Shown here: positions 56,219-64,000 of the stretch, one piece after another | Position numbering within the stretch: the stretch's first letter is position 1 | Layout of the letters: each line of letters starts with the position of its first letter | NCBI RefSeq assembly: GCF_900167345.1 | Contig: NZ_FUXB01000010.1 | Span: 62,001 to 126,000 of the forward strand | Source of the DNA: Vibrio cincinnatiensis DSM 19608 | GTDB taxonomy: Bacteria > Pseudomonadota > Gammaproteobacteria > Enterobacterales > Vibrionaceae | Direction: 5' to 3' | DNA length: 64,000 bases | The notes under the pieces: generated by a model | The model's input: the letters and a program-made list of their open reading frames with translations, nothing else | Told to the model about the DNA's origin: nothing | Databases searched by the model: none | Position numbers and translations under genes: made by a program

Positions 56219-58654
56219 ATGTCCACATCAATAATAAAAAAACTATTTACACGCCGTGAATTCATTCAGAGCTCTGTCGTGGCTTCTGGTGCCGCCGTTG
56301 CGGCCAGTTCAATCAGTTTGCCATTTAATGCCTTGGCGGCTAAAAGTGAAATGCCTTCGAGTGAAGAGCAGATCCGTTACAGTGCTTGCTTGGTGAACTG
56401 TGGTAGTCGTTGTCCATTTAAAGTACATGTTCGTGAGGGCGTGGCGGTCAAAATTTCCCCAGAAGATGGGGTAAATGAGGCCATTTTTGGTCAACACCAA
56501 ATTCGTCCTTGCTTGCGTGGGCGCTCTGCCCGTTTTCGTACCTATAACCCCGATCGTTTGAAGTACCCAATGAAGAGAGTGGGTCAACGCGGTGAAGGTA
56601 AATTCAAACGCATCAGTTGGGATGAAGCAACCACTATTGTGGCCAATGAACTGCAACGAGTGATCAGCACTTATGGTAATGAAGCGATTTATTATCAATA
56701 TGGCAGTGGAACAACAGGGGCAAACTTACAAGGGCGTAATACCTGTAAGCGCCTGCTGAATTTAGCCGGCGGCTTTTTGGATATGCACAATACCTATTCC
56801 GAAGCGCAGCTTAACCGAATTCAACCATTTGTTTTTGGACAAGCGGGGAATATCTATGGCACTGAGCAACAAACCTTATTTGCTGAGATCAAACATTCCG
56901 ATTTAGTGGTGATGTTTGGCCAAAACTTGGCTGAAACTCGTATGTCTGGCGGTGGACAGATTGCGGAAATTTACCATGCACTGGAGCAAAGTGGCGCTAG
57001 GGTTATTTTGATTGATCCTCGTCGTACCGACAGTGTGACCGCATTTAATGCCGAATGGTTACCAATTCGTCCCGGAACGGATGCGGCATTGGTGGCGGCC
57101 ATTGGGCATACCTTGATTAAAGAAAATCTGCTCGATGAGGCCATGCTTAACCAATATACCGTCGGTTGGAGTGAAGAAACCTTACCTGCCAGTGCGCCAG
57201 CGAACTCATCCTATAAAGCTTATATTCTTGGGCTTGGTGAAGATAAGATCGAAAAAACACCAGAATGGGCTGAAGCGTTAACCGAAATTCCGGCCCAACG
57301 TATTCGTGAATTGGCACGTGAAATTGCAGGAGCCAAAGCGGCCTGGATCTCTCAAGGGTGGGGTGTTCAGCGAACTCAAAATGGTGAACATGCTTCTCGT
57401 GCAATTATGATGCTACCTATTATGACTGGGCAGTTTGGTCGCCCTGGCACCAATATTGGTACTTGGGGAGGCAGTGTTAACTATCCGCTGGCAGGGCTGG
57501 CGATTCCAAACCCCGTCAAAGTCTCCATTCCTTGTTTCAGTTGGCTAGATGCCATTACTCGCGGCACGGAAATGACGGCAGAGAAAGATTATGTTCAAGG
57601 CCGAGATCGATTAGCCACCAATGTGAAATTTCTTTGGAATTATGCCTCGAACGTAACCGCTAACCAGCATTCGGATCTCAACCAAGTCGATAAAGTGCTG
57701 CGCGATGAATCTTTATGTGAATTTATTCTGGTTTGGGATAACCACATGACCGCTTCAGCGAAGTATGCCGATTTATTACTACCGGATGTTTCAACCTTAG
57801 AATCCGATGAGTTGATCAATAACTCATACCAATCTGGCTCGTATCACTATTTAGTACGTCTACAAAAAGCCATTGAGCCGATGTGGGAGAACCGTCCAAC
57901 TTATGATGTGTTAGCTGACATTGCCGAAAAAATGGGCATTAAAGAGGCCTTTACTGAGGGACGGAGTTATCAAGAGTGGATCGAACATGCTTATAACCAA
58001 GTTCGCAAGCAAGAGCCTCATCTTCCGCCATTTGCAGAAACCGATGGTATGGGAGTGATTGATCGCCGAGTGGCAGATAGCAGTCAGCATATTGCGCTGA
58101 AAGCATTTCGTGATAACCCTCAGCAGCATCCATTAAAAACGCCATCAGGTAAAATTGAAATCTACTCTGAGCAGTTAGCTGAATTGGCGATGAAGTGGGA
58201 ATTACTACCGGGTGATAAAATCTCCGCCATTCCGGAATATTGGCCCGCCGTTGAAGGTATTGAAGATAAGCCCATGTTAAGTAAGTACCCCTTACAGTTG
58301 ACAGGCTTTCATACTAAAGGTCATTGCCACTCAACCTATTCATCGGTCGCGCAATTGAAAGAAGCTGCGCCCGATGTGTTATGGATGAATCCTATTGATG
58401 CACAAGCCCGAGGTATTCACACGGATGATTTTGTCGAAGTGTTTAATGATCGTGGACGGTTAAGAATTAAAGCCAAAGTTTCACCGCGCATTATGCCGGG
58501 GGTAACGGCGATGCCAGAAGGGGCATGGGCTCAGACCAATAAAGAAGGCGTGGATGTTGGTGGTTGTATTAACCGTTTGACCTCTCTACGACCAACGGCT
58601 TTAGCTAAAGGTAACCCACAACACACGAACTTGGTCGACGTTAAGCGCATCTAG
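56219..58654 (+). CDS. dmsA: Anaerobic dimethyl sulfoxide reductase catalytic subunit DmsA
   Basis: A molybdopterin-guanine-dinucleotide enzyme that reduces DMSO or related N-/S-oxides as electron acceptor. The ATG at 56219 (811 aa; E. coli 814) follows GGAGGG closely. The Tat signal is FTRREFIQSS plus a hydrophobic stretch ending ALAAK. A Fe-S motif with CLVNCGSRCPF then a further Cys in RPCLRGR marks the DmsA type; SWDEA, YGSGTTGANLQGR and NTYSEAQ (the likely Mo-ligand Ser region) follow. The C terminus has the MopterinGDN-binding domain (GHCHSTYSSV, ALAKGNPQHTNLV). Forms an operon with dmsB and dmsC. Confidence 0.93.
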   Translation: MSTSIIKKLFTRREFIQSSVVASGAAVAASSISLPFNALAAKSEMPSSEEQIRYSACLVNCGSRCPFKVHVREGVAVKISPEDGVNEAIFGQHQIRPCLRGRSARFRTYNPDRLKYPMKRVGQRGEGKFKRISWDEATTIVANELQRVISTYGNEAIYYQYGSGTTGANLQGRNTCKRLLNLAGGFLDMHNTYSEAQLNRIQPFVFGQAGNIYGTEQQTLFAEIKHSDLVVMFGQNLAETRMSGGGQIAEIYHALEQSGARVILIDPRRTDSVTAFNAEWLPIRPGTDAALVAAIGHTLIKENLLDEAMLNQYTVGWSEETLPASAPANSSYKAYILGLGEDKIEKTPEWAEALTEIPAQRIRELAREIAGAKAAWISQGWGVQRTQNGEHASRAIMMLPIMTGQFGRPGTNIGTWGGSVNYPLAGLAIPNPVKVSIPCFSWLDAITRGTEMTAEKDYVQGRDRLATNVKFLWNYASNVTANQHSDLNQVDKVLRDESLCEFILVWDNHMTASAKYADLLLPDVSTLESDELINNSYQSGSYHYLVRLQKAIEPMWENRPTYDVLADIAEKMGIKEAFTEGRSYQEWIEHAYNQVRKQEPHLPPFAETDGMGVIDRRVADSSQHIALKAFRDNPQQHPLKTPSGKIEIYSEQLAELAMKWELLPGDKISAIPEYWPAVEGIEDKPMLSKYPLQLTGFHTKGHCHSTYSSVAQLKEAAPDVLWMNPIDAQARGIHTDDFVEVFNDRGRLRIKAKVSPRIMPGVTAMPEGAWAQTNKEGVDVGGCINRLTSLRPTALAKGNPQHTNLVDVKRI

Positions 58655-58664
58655 GAGATTTTAA

Positions 58665-59282
58665 ATGAAACAATACGGCTTTTTTGTCGACTCATCCAAA
58701 TGTACTGGCTGTAAAACTTGCCAAATCAGTTGTAAAGATGAGAAGGCACTCGAAGTAGGCCCCAAATATCGCCGCGTGTATGAATACGGTGGGGGTGACT
58801 GGCAAAAAGTAGGAAATGCGTGGAAACAAGATACTTTCAATTACTATTTGTCTATTTCTTGTAACCACTGTGCGGATCCCGCTTGTGTAAAAGGCTGCCC
58901 AACGGGAGCGATGCATAAACGCCAAGAAGATGGGTTAGTGGTGGTGGATCAAGAGGTTTGTATCGGCTGTCGTTACTGTGAAATGCGCTGTCCTTATGGG
59001 GCTCCTCAGTTCGATGAGCAGAAGAAAGTGATGTCAAAATGTGATGGTTGCTATCAGCGTGTTGCACAAGGGCTGAAACCGGTTTGTGTTGAATCTTGCC
59101 CGCAACGGGCGCTCGATTTTGATGAGATTGAGATTCTACGAGCTAAATATGGGAATACCAATGCGGTTGCACCATTGCCTGATCCTCGATTAACCAAGCC
59201 AAGTTTAGTGATTAAAGCCCATGCCGATGCGCGAATGTCGGGCGATACCACCGGCGCTATTCAAAATCCATCAGAGGTTTAA
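58665..59282 (+). CDS. dmsB: DMSO reductase Fe-S subunit DmsB
   Basis: The electron-transfer subunit between DmsC and DmsA. The 205-aa product (E. coli 205 aa) begins MKQYGFFVDSSKCTGCKTCQ and contains four cysteine clusters: CTGCKTCQISC, CNHCADPACVKGC, CIGCRYCEMRC and CDGCYQRVAQGLKPVCVESC, arranged for four [4Fe-4S] centres. TAGGAG lies 8 bases upstream. It starts 10 bp after dmsA and is 3 bp before dmsC, so the three form one operon. Confidence 0.95.
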   Translation: MKQYGFFVDSSKCTGCKTCQISCKDEKALEVGPKYRRVYEYGGGDWQKVGNAWKQDTFNYYLSISCNHCADPACVKGCPTGAMHKRQEDGLVVVDQEVCIGCRYCEMRCPYGAPQFDEQKKVMSKCDGCYQRVAQGLKPVCVESCPQRALDFDEIEILRAKYGNTNAVAPLPDPRLTKPSLVIKAHADARMSGDTTGAIQNPSEV

Positions 59283-59285
59283 ACG

Positions 59286-60098
59286 ATGCATGAATTACCT
59301 TTAGTTTTCTTTACCGTTTTAGGCCAGACTGCGGTTGGCATGATGTTGCTAGCATGGATTGCTGGCTTAATCGGGCAAATTACGCCCTCTCAACGGCATA
59401 AAATTAACCTGATTGGGTTAATTTTATTTGCGATAGGTATGGCGATTGGTGGCTTACACATGGGGCAGCCACAGCGGGCATTTAACTTACTATTTGGCTT
59501 ATTACGTTCACCCATGAGTAATGAAATTGTACTCAGTGGCCTCTATTTTGGCTGTGCTTTGTTAACCGTTGCACTGAGTTTTCCTCGCGTACGTGAAATC
59601 GTAAAAATAAAGGCTAGGCTCACCATTTCCGACTCACTGCATCAAGGTTTAAATGGTTTAGCGGTATTACTGGGTTTAGTGTTTGCTTGGTCAATTACTC
59701 AGGTTTACCAATTAGAGACCGTTCCTGCGTGGAATAGTTACTATACCTCATTACATTTATGGTTGACGGTGCTGATTTCGGGTGGAATGGGCGCTTTAGC
59801 GTTAGGGGTTTATCGGCTTGGCAGCTTAGCGGTCATTGTGGGAACGATAACCGCTATTGCTACGCGTTCTGGCTACATGGGCTTTTTGAATGAACGCGTT
59901 CCCCATTTAGTGAGTGCACAAGAACCATTCTGGTTTATTTACCTTGCCGCGGTCATTCTGGCGCTGCTGGCCGCCGTATTAGGCGGTTTGAAAAAACAGC
60001 AAGTCAAACCTGTGCTATTGGGCAGCGCTATGCTGGTACTTGTGGGTGAATTTGCCGCTAGGATCACCTTTTATAACCTATGGTGGATAACCATGTAA
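59286..60098 (+). CDS. dmsC: DMSO reductase membrane anchor subunit DmsC
   Basis: Anchors the DmsAB dimer and oxidises menaquinol. The 270-aa product begins MHELPLVFFTVLGQTAVGM, typical of DmsC, and has about eight membrane helices with conserved GLHMGQPQRAFNLLFGLLRSPMSNEI (His in GGLHMGQP lies near the quinol site) and ARITFYNLWW near the C terminus. It starts 3 bp after dmsB. A terminator-like hairpin follows at 60160, before the chaperone gene. Confidence 0.92.
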   Translation: MHELPLVFFTVLGQTAVGMMLLAWIAGLIGQITPSQRHKINLIGLILFAIGMAIGGLHMGQPQRAFNLLFGLLRSPMSNEIVLSGLYFGCALLTVALSFPRVREIVKIKARLTISDSLHQGLNGLAVLLGLVFAWSITQVYQLETVPAWNSYYTSLHLWLTVLISGGMGALALGVYRLGSLAVIVGTITAIATRSGYMGFLNERVPHLVSAQEPFWFIYLAAVILALLAAVLGGLKKQQVKPVLLGSAMLVLVGEFAARITFYNLWWITM

Positions 60099-60159
60099 TC
60101 GCATGATAGGGCTATTTTTCAATAAATAACCTATTGTTCAATGAGTGAAATATGAACAT

Positions 60160-60208
60160 TCAGCCTGTGCTTAGTCATGAAAATTGAGGAGTAACAGGCT
60201 GATTTTTT
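60160..60208 (+). terminator. Terminator-like hairpin between dmsC and the chaperone gene
   Basis: TCAGCCTGT and ACAGGCTGA (9 bp, 25-nt loop) followed by six T. It would partly separate the chaperone gene from dmsABC. Confidence 0.65.
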
Positions 60209-60227
60209 CGAATAGAAAGGAGAGCTT

Positions 60228-60818
60228 ATGTTAGCGGTGGTTCCTCGAGTTTTAGGTAGCTTATTTTACTACCCACCACACAGCGTGCCGGCTTTGTCTG
60301 CTCAGCAAGATTTGCCGTCTTTAGCTGAGTACTTTTCTTGGGCAAATCCAGTACAAATTCATACTTTGTGCCAAGCATTACCGGAGCCTCAGTTAGAGCA
60401 ATTTAGCCTGTTATTTGAAGGGATCGGGGAGATGCCAGCTCCGCCCTGGGGATCGGTGTATTTAGATCCAGAACAGATTGTCATGGGAGAGAGCACCCTC
60501 GCTTATCGCCAATTTTTGCAACAACACAGTATTGAAGTGCAACTCGCCAATCATGAGCCTGAAGATCAGTTTGGGTTGATGCTATTGGCATTGGCACATT
60601 TTCTTGAGCAAGAGCAAGATAGTGCAGCATTAGCCTTGCTAACCGATCACCTATTGCCATGGGCTGACCAATATTTACAGCAATTAAAGTCCGCTTGCTC
60701 AGAGACGGATTTTTATTATGGTTTGGCCATCATTGCAGAATGTTTTTTAACGCAGTTAAAAGCTCATGCAAGCGATAAGTCTTCATTTTCTCATGAAGGT
60801 ATCGTAACCGAATGCTGA
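60228..60818 (+). CDS. TorD/DmsD-family molybdoenzyme chaperone
   Basis: A 196-aa all-helical chaperone that binds the twin-arginine signal of DmsA-type enzymes and guides folding and export. The family hallmark is present as PPWGSVYLDPEQIVMGEST, with EPEDQFGLMLLALAHFLE as the second conserved block. It follows dmsC by 129 bp and its own GAAAGGAG ribosome site. Its C terminus overlaps the end of olsF on the other strand by 28 bp. DmsD is the most likely identity; TorD is less likely, since no torA is present. Confidence 0.88.
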   Translation: MLAVVPRVLGSLFYYPPHSVPALSAQQDLPSLAEYFSWANPVQIHTLCQALPEPQLEQFSLLFEGIGEMPAPPWGSVYLDPEQIVMGESTLAYRQFLQQHSIEVQLANHEPEDQFGLMLLALAHFLEQEQDSAALALLTDHLLPWADQYLQQLKSACSETDFYYGLAIIAECFLTQLKAHASDKSSFSHEGIVTEC

Positions 60819-62560
60819 CTGAAGTATGCCATGGCTTGTTCTTTTCCCATATAACGTGCGAGCGTTTGCCATGGCACTTGCCGTAAATCGACCACGATGA
60901 GGCCGTCTAGAGAGTCATTAAAATCTGGGTCAACATTAAAACAGGCAAGCTTGCCATTGAGCCCGAGATATTGACGCAGTAAAACAGGGATCCCTTTTCC
61001 TTCATCAATGCGTGCAATGACACGTGTCAGCAATTGTAAATCGGCTAAGGCTGAGAGTAAGCTTGCATTCCATGGCATCGGTGTCGTTGAGCTGAGAGGG
61101 TGACTAGCTCGGACCAACTCGGCTTGTGCTTGATCATAATAGTGCAACGTCATGGTGTCGGCTAATAGCTGACGAGTGAGTTCACTGTAGTCGCTACTGA
61201 TACTCACTGGGCCAAATAGATGAGTATATTGTGGGTTTCTATACACATAGGTTGCAATTCCTTTCCACAATAGCAATAGGGGAGCGACACTTTTTTGATA
61301 GGTGATATCAATAACAGAACGCCCCATTTCAATGGATTTACCCATCGGTTGTAAAAAACGTGAATCATAATGAAACAACGTGCTGGTGTAGAGCCCATTT
61401 ATTCCCTTTCTCGGTAGGATCGTATCCACCAATCCGAGGCGATAAGCCCCAACCACAGCCTGCTTAGCGTGATCCCAAATAAACAGATGAAGGTAGTCTC
61501 GATCAAAATGATCCAAGTCCAGCGCGAGCCCCGTTCCTTCACCGACATGGCGAAAATTAATTTCTCGTATTCTACCTATCTCATGCAAGATCGCTGGAAT
61601 CTGCTCTGCATTGGCGCAGTAGACGCTAAAATCTTGATGATCTAATAAATGACATTCATCGGGAAGCCGCGTGATATCTTGCTGTAGGAACGAGCTGGGG
61701 ATGGCGTCAACGACAGGAGGCAAGGTTCGATCTTGTTGCGTTTTATTACGAGAGAGGGTATTCGTGTTTTGCAGTAAATAGGTATTTAAGCGTAAATAAT
61801 TGATGAGGGTGTGGTCTTCTAACTGATGAATCTCTTTAAACGTAATCACTTCTCCGATAAACAGTTCAATACATTGCTGCTTCTTATTGAGCAATTCACG
61901 CCCCAGCAGCAGTGTCCGCAGTAGTGGGTGTATCTTTCCTGCCATATAAAAGCGTTTAGAATTTTGACCATCAATATAAATAGGAACAACGTTAGCCTGA
62001 TGCTTTTTGATTAGACGACTGACGGAGTGGCTCCATTCTCGGTCTTCCAGCCGCTTCTGTTTGTGGTCAACCCAGTGGGAAACCTCTCCTGCCGGAAAGA
62101 TAAGCAGTACGCCACCTTGAGCAAGGTGCTTGTGCGCTTGACGTAAGGCGATCACATTGGTGTTATTGGTGGCTCCCTCGGTAAAGACATCCACGCCGAT
62201 AAACAGGGCATCAAGTTCTGGCACGGTTTTTAAATAGTGATTTGCCAAAATTTTCACATCGCTGCGTCTTGCCAGCAATAACTTCGCTAAGATAATGCCT
62301 TCTACACAGCCTAATGGATGGTTGGCAACCACCACCGTAGCCCCGGTTTCTGGGAGATGGGAAAGTGCCCCTTTACGGACTTGATAATCAATCCCTAAAA
62401 CATCAAGTGTAAAGCGTAAAAATTGTTCCGTAGTACAGAGCGCTGGTCGTTGAGCATAAAATTCATCCAGTTTGCTCAGGCCGGTTGCCCACTCTGCAAA
62501 GTGTTCGGCAAGGCCAAAAGGGGTTTTTCTGGGTAGCTTAAACGGGCTAGTGGGTAGCAT
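60791..62560 (-). CDS. olsF: Bifunctional ornithine lipid synthase OlsF
   Basis: A 589-aa fusion. Residues about 60-270 form a PlsC-like O-acyltransferase domain with ANHPLGCVEG (in place of NHxxxxD) and LIFPAGEVS; residues about 300-560 form an OlsB-like N-acyltransferase of the GNAT type (VGAYRLGLVDTIL, EMGRSVIDITYQKSVAPLLLLWKGIATYV). OlsF makes ornithine lipids from ornithine and acyl carriers; V. cholerae has such a protein at the equivalent position. Old annotations call it a hemolysin. GAGGA lies 5 bases before the ATG. It marks the return to core gene order after the accessory block. Confidence 0.85.
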   Translation of the reverse strand: MLPTSPFKLPRKTPFGLAEHFAEWATGLSKLDEFYAQRPALCTTEQFLRFTLDVLGIDYQVRKGALSHLPETGATVVVANHPLGCVEGIILAKLLLARRSDVKILANHYLKTVPELDALFIGVDVFTEGATNNTNVIALRQAHKHLAQGGVLLIFPAGEVSHWVDHKQKRLEDREWSHSVSRLIKKHQANVVPIYIDGQNSKRFYMAGKIHPLLRTLLLGRELLNKKQQCIELFIGEVITFKEIHQLEDHTLINYLRLNTYLLQNTNTLSRNKTQQDRTLPPVVDAIPSSFLQQDITRLPDECHLLDHQDFSVYCANAEQIPAILHEIGRIREINFRHVGEGTGLALDLDHFDRDYLHLFIWDHAKQAVVGAYRLGLVDTILPRKGINGLYTSTLFHYDSRFLQPMGKSIEMGRSVIDITYQKSVAPLLLLWKGIATYVYRNPQYTHLFGPVSISSDYSELTRQLLADTMTLHYYDQAQAELVRASHPLSSTTPMPWNASLLSALADLQLLTRVIARIDEGKGIPVLLRQYLGLNGKLACFNVDPDFNDSLDGLIVVDLRQVPWQTLARYMGKEQAMAYFSQHSVTIPS

Positions 62561-62656
62561 AACGTCCTCACAAACTTGTGCTTGTGACGTTATGCTAAAA
62601 GTGGTTAATGTCAGTAACGCTGCATAGCGATGAAACTTTTGTGTCGCTGTTAAGCA

Positions 62657-63298
62657 TTAAGCAGTCAGTGCCAGCCTTAAAGCAAAGAGGACAAACAGCG
62701 AACCAATGAAGGTATTGGACATTTTGGCTAATTTTTGATTTTGTTTCACTTTATTGGTGATGCCAAACCCAGCAAAAATCAGCACGGAAAGGTAGAGCAT
62801 GCTGCATAGTTCCAGTATCGAACCCAAAACCAAAAAAGAGAGCCCAGTGCTTTCAGCATTAAAATCGATGAATTGAATAAAGAAAGAGACGTAGAAAATG
62901 ATCATTTTCGGATTCAATACACTCAGCCCCAAGGCTTTTAGGTAAAGACCTTGGTGCTTTTTGCCTACGTTATTACGTTCTATGGCTTGATCACGTTGAC
63001 GGAAACTGTGAATAATGGTTTTCGCTCCAAGATAGAAGAGGTATGCCGCCCCCATATATTGGATAACATGGAAGAGCAGGGGGGAATTTTTAACGAGAGT
63101 CGCCACCCCTAAAAAAGCGAAAAAGATCAGTAAAGCATCCCCAGTAAACACGCCAAGAGCCGCTTTATACCCGCCTTTCACCCCATGTTTAGCACTGGCC
63201 GTTAATACAAAGATAGAGTTAGGGCCGGGGACGATCACAATCAAAAAGACGCCGACTAAATAAGCCCAAAGATTAATAATTCCGATATTTTCCAACAT
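62657..63298 (-). CDS. leuE: Leucine exporter LeuE (LysE/RhtB family)
   Basis: A 213-aa inner-membrane exporter with six predicted helices. It resembles E. coli LeuE (212 aa): LWAYLVGVFLIVIVPGPNSIFVLTAS, the family PGPN motif, KGGYKAALGVFTGDALLIFFAFLGVATLVK, LSVLNPKMIIFYVSFFIQFID and NTFIGSLFVLFALRLAL. Export of leucine and related amino acids is inferred from E. coli. It is 96 bp from olsF and preceded by a 520-bp non-coding region with a possible leader ORF. Confidence 0.88.
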   Translation of the reverse strand: MLENIGIINLWAYLVGVFLIVIVPGPNSIFVLTASAKHGVKGGYKAALGVFTGDALLIFFAFLGVATLVKNSPLLFHVIQYMGAAYLFYLGAKTIIHSFRQRDQAIERNNVGKKHQGLYLKALGLSVLNPKMIIFYVSFFIQFIDFNAESTGLSFLVLGSILELCSMLYLSVLIFAGFGITNKVKQNQKLAKMSNTFIGSLFVLFALRLALTA

Positions 63299-63328
63299 AC
63301 CACTCTCGCAAAAACAACATCGATAAAG

Positions 63329-63421
63329 TCAATGCACACCAGCGTGCGATGAGCTCATGTTTTCCATTGTTCGATGATCAATGATGTGAACAACATCGGT
63401 AATCCATCTTGTCATGGCCAT
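63329..63421 (-). CDS. Possible 30-aa leader ORF upstream of leuE
   Basis: An ATG at 63421 opens a 30-codon frame (MAMTRWITDVVHIIDHRT...) that stops 30 bp before leuE. A 10-bp direct repeat, AACAACATCG (63313-63322 and 63389-63398), brackets and overlaps it. The upstream region CCTCCCCTTTTCA lacks a Shine-Dalgarno, so translation is doubtful. It is reported because of its position. Confidence 0.2.
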   Translation of the reverse strand: MAMTRWITDVVHIIDHRTMENMSSSHAGVH

Positions 63422-63818
63422 TGAAAAGGGGAGGCCAGTGCACAGATGTCGAGTTACTCGATGGGGTGGCATTCAAACGGAATGTCGTCTCAATGGAGTG
63501 AGCTTGTGCGTATGATAACGTTCTTTATTATTTTTGAAATATCTGTTTAATTATTTTCTATATTATGGTTCTTATATCTAGATAATTGCTTTAATTGTGG
63601 TTTTAATGTCTGATTTCTAGTTTTAAATTGAAGTTATATTTTGATTTTTCTTTTGGGTTTGGATGGGTGCTGTTTTTGTTCATGATTTGGATAAATCATC
63701 CAGTTTTTCGATTGTTATTGGTGGTTTTTTCTGTATTTTACTGAGTTTATAGTTGTTTTGATTTTGAATTGGCTGATTGAGTAGATGAAAGGGGAGGTGT
63801 TCTCCCCTAAACCATCAG
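63422..63818. other. Non-coding region between leuE and the aminotransferase gene; T-rich, C-poor
   Basis: By hand count, positions 63541-63780 hold 129 T, 48 A, 46 G and 17 C on the plus strand. No gene was found on either strand. A hairpin GGGGAG/CTCCCC (about 63791-63807) lies just after the stop of the aminotransferase gene. On the minus strand the region is A-rich with C exceeding G. Confidence 0.6.
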
Positions 63819-64000
63819 TTAATGCTGTTTTAATACGGAAGCTAAACAGTGAGCGGCTTTCATTAGTTCTTGCTCAGTTGAATTGGTGAAATTAAGCCGC
63901 AACGCCGCAGGGGCTTCATCTGGATCAGGGTAAAAAACAGGGCTAGGAACAACCGCAACCCCTTCAGCCAGTAGCTGTTTAGCCAGTTCAAAAGTGTCAC
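63819..64000 (-). CDS. PLP-dependent aminotransferase, C-terminal fragment
   Basis: The last 60 codons of a gene that enters from the right edge, stopping with TAA at 63819. The segment GVAVVPSPVFYPDPDEAPAALRLNFTNSTEQEL is typical of the C terminus of class I/II aminotransferases of the MocR-like or 2-aminoadipate aminotransferase type, with the R-L-N-F block containing the carboxylate-binding Arg. The N-terminal part, including any DNA-binding domain and the PLP lysine, is outside the window, so the exact product cannot be named. Confidence 0.7.
   Translation of the reverse strand, partial: DTFELAKQLLAEGVAVVPSPVFYPDPDEAPAALRLNFTNSTEQELMKAAHCLASVLKQH

Noticed and set aside
44004..60818. Whole glmS-olsF interval as one mobile genomic island
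   Set aside because: No integrase, attachment repeats, transposase or phage genes were found, and the modules look independent.

Overview
The window is chromosomal DNA from a member of the Vibrionaceae, most likely a Vibrio close to the V. cholerae/V. metschnikovii/V. cincinnatiensis neighbourhood. The evidence is gene order and product similarity. The series pdxA-surA-lptD-djlA, tRNA arrays with a chemoreceptor, mltC-yggX-mutY, trmB, glsB, hemW...yggS, pilT-pilU, ruvX-yqgE-gshB-rsmE, endA-sprT, metK/tkt, irgB/irgA, epd-pgk-fba, mscS, yggE, pykF, a DeoR regulator, glmS and olsF follows chromosome 1 of V. cholerae as I remember it. The irgA product has the same length (652 aa) as V. cholerae IrgA. 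The species cannot be fixed from the sequence alone.

Layout. 1-5.5 kb: vitamin B6 synthesis (pdxA, cut by the window edge), then outer-membrane biogenesis (surA, lptD) and the DnaJ-like djlA. 5.5-8.6 kb: two tRNA arrays on the minus strand (Phe-Thr-Asn-Thr-Asn and Phe-Thr*-Phe-Asn) on either side of a chemoreceptor gene; one Thr copy (marked *) has a broken acceptor end. 8.6-25.7 kb: housekeeping operons for DNA repair, tRNA methylation, glutaminase, haem chaperone, nucleotide sanitation, proline synthesis, PLP homeostasis, type IV pilus retraction ATPases, glutathione synthesis, rRNA methylation, a secreted nuclease and metK under tandem met boxes. 26-39 kb: transketolase, the iron-regulated irgB/irgA pair with a Fur box, glycolytic genes epd-pgk-fba, mscS, yggE and a diguanylate cyclase, followed by a 43-codon membrane ORF. 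39-43.8 kb: pykF, a DeoR-type regulator with a clear operator, and glmS.

43.8-60.8 kb is the accessory part, lying between glmS and olsF. It has three modules. (i) A D-xylose module: xylA, a XylE-type transporter, xylR and xylB, with a glycerate kinase gene. (ii) An ArsR-rhodanese regulator divergent from a DsrE-family gene interrupted by one in-frame amber codon, then a LysR/YhcH pair divergent from an old-yellow-enzyme reductase. (iii) An anaerobic respiration module: napF-like ferredoxin, dmsABC and a TorD/DmsD chaperone, with a well-placed FNR-type site. No integrase, transposase, phage gene or CRISPR array was seen, so the modules look like integrated metabolic islets, not a recognisable mobile element.

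60.8-64 kb: olsF (ornithine lipid synthase), leuE (leucine exporter), a strongly T-rich C-poor non-coding stretch, and the 3' end of a PLP-dependent aminotransferase gene. I found no convincing new defence or mobile system. The best leads are the interrupted DsrE gene with its regulator and operator, the damaged tRNA-Thr copy in the duplicated tRNA array, the small membrane ORF beside the diguanylate cyclase, and several well-formed but unassigned operators.
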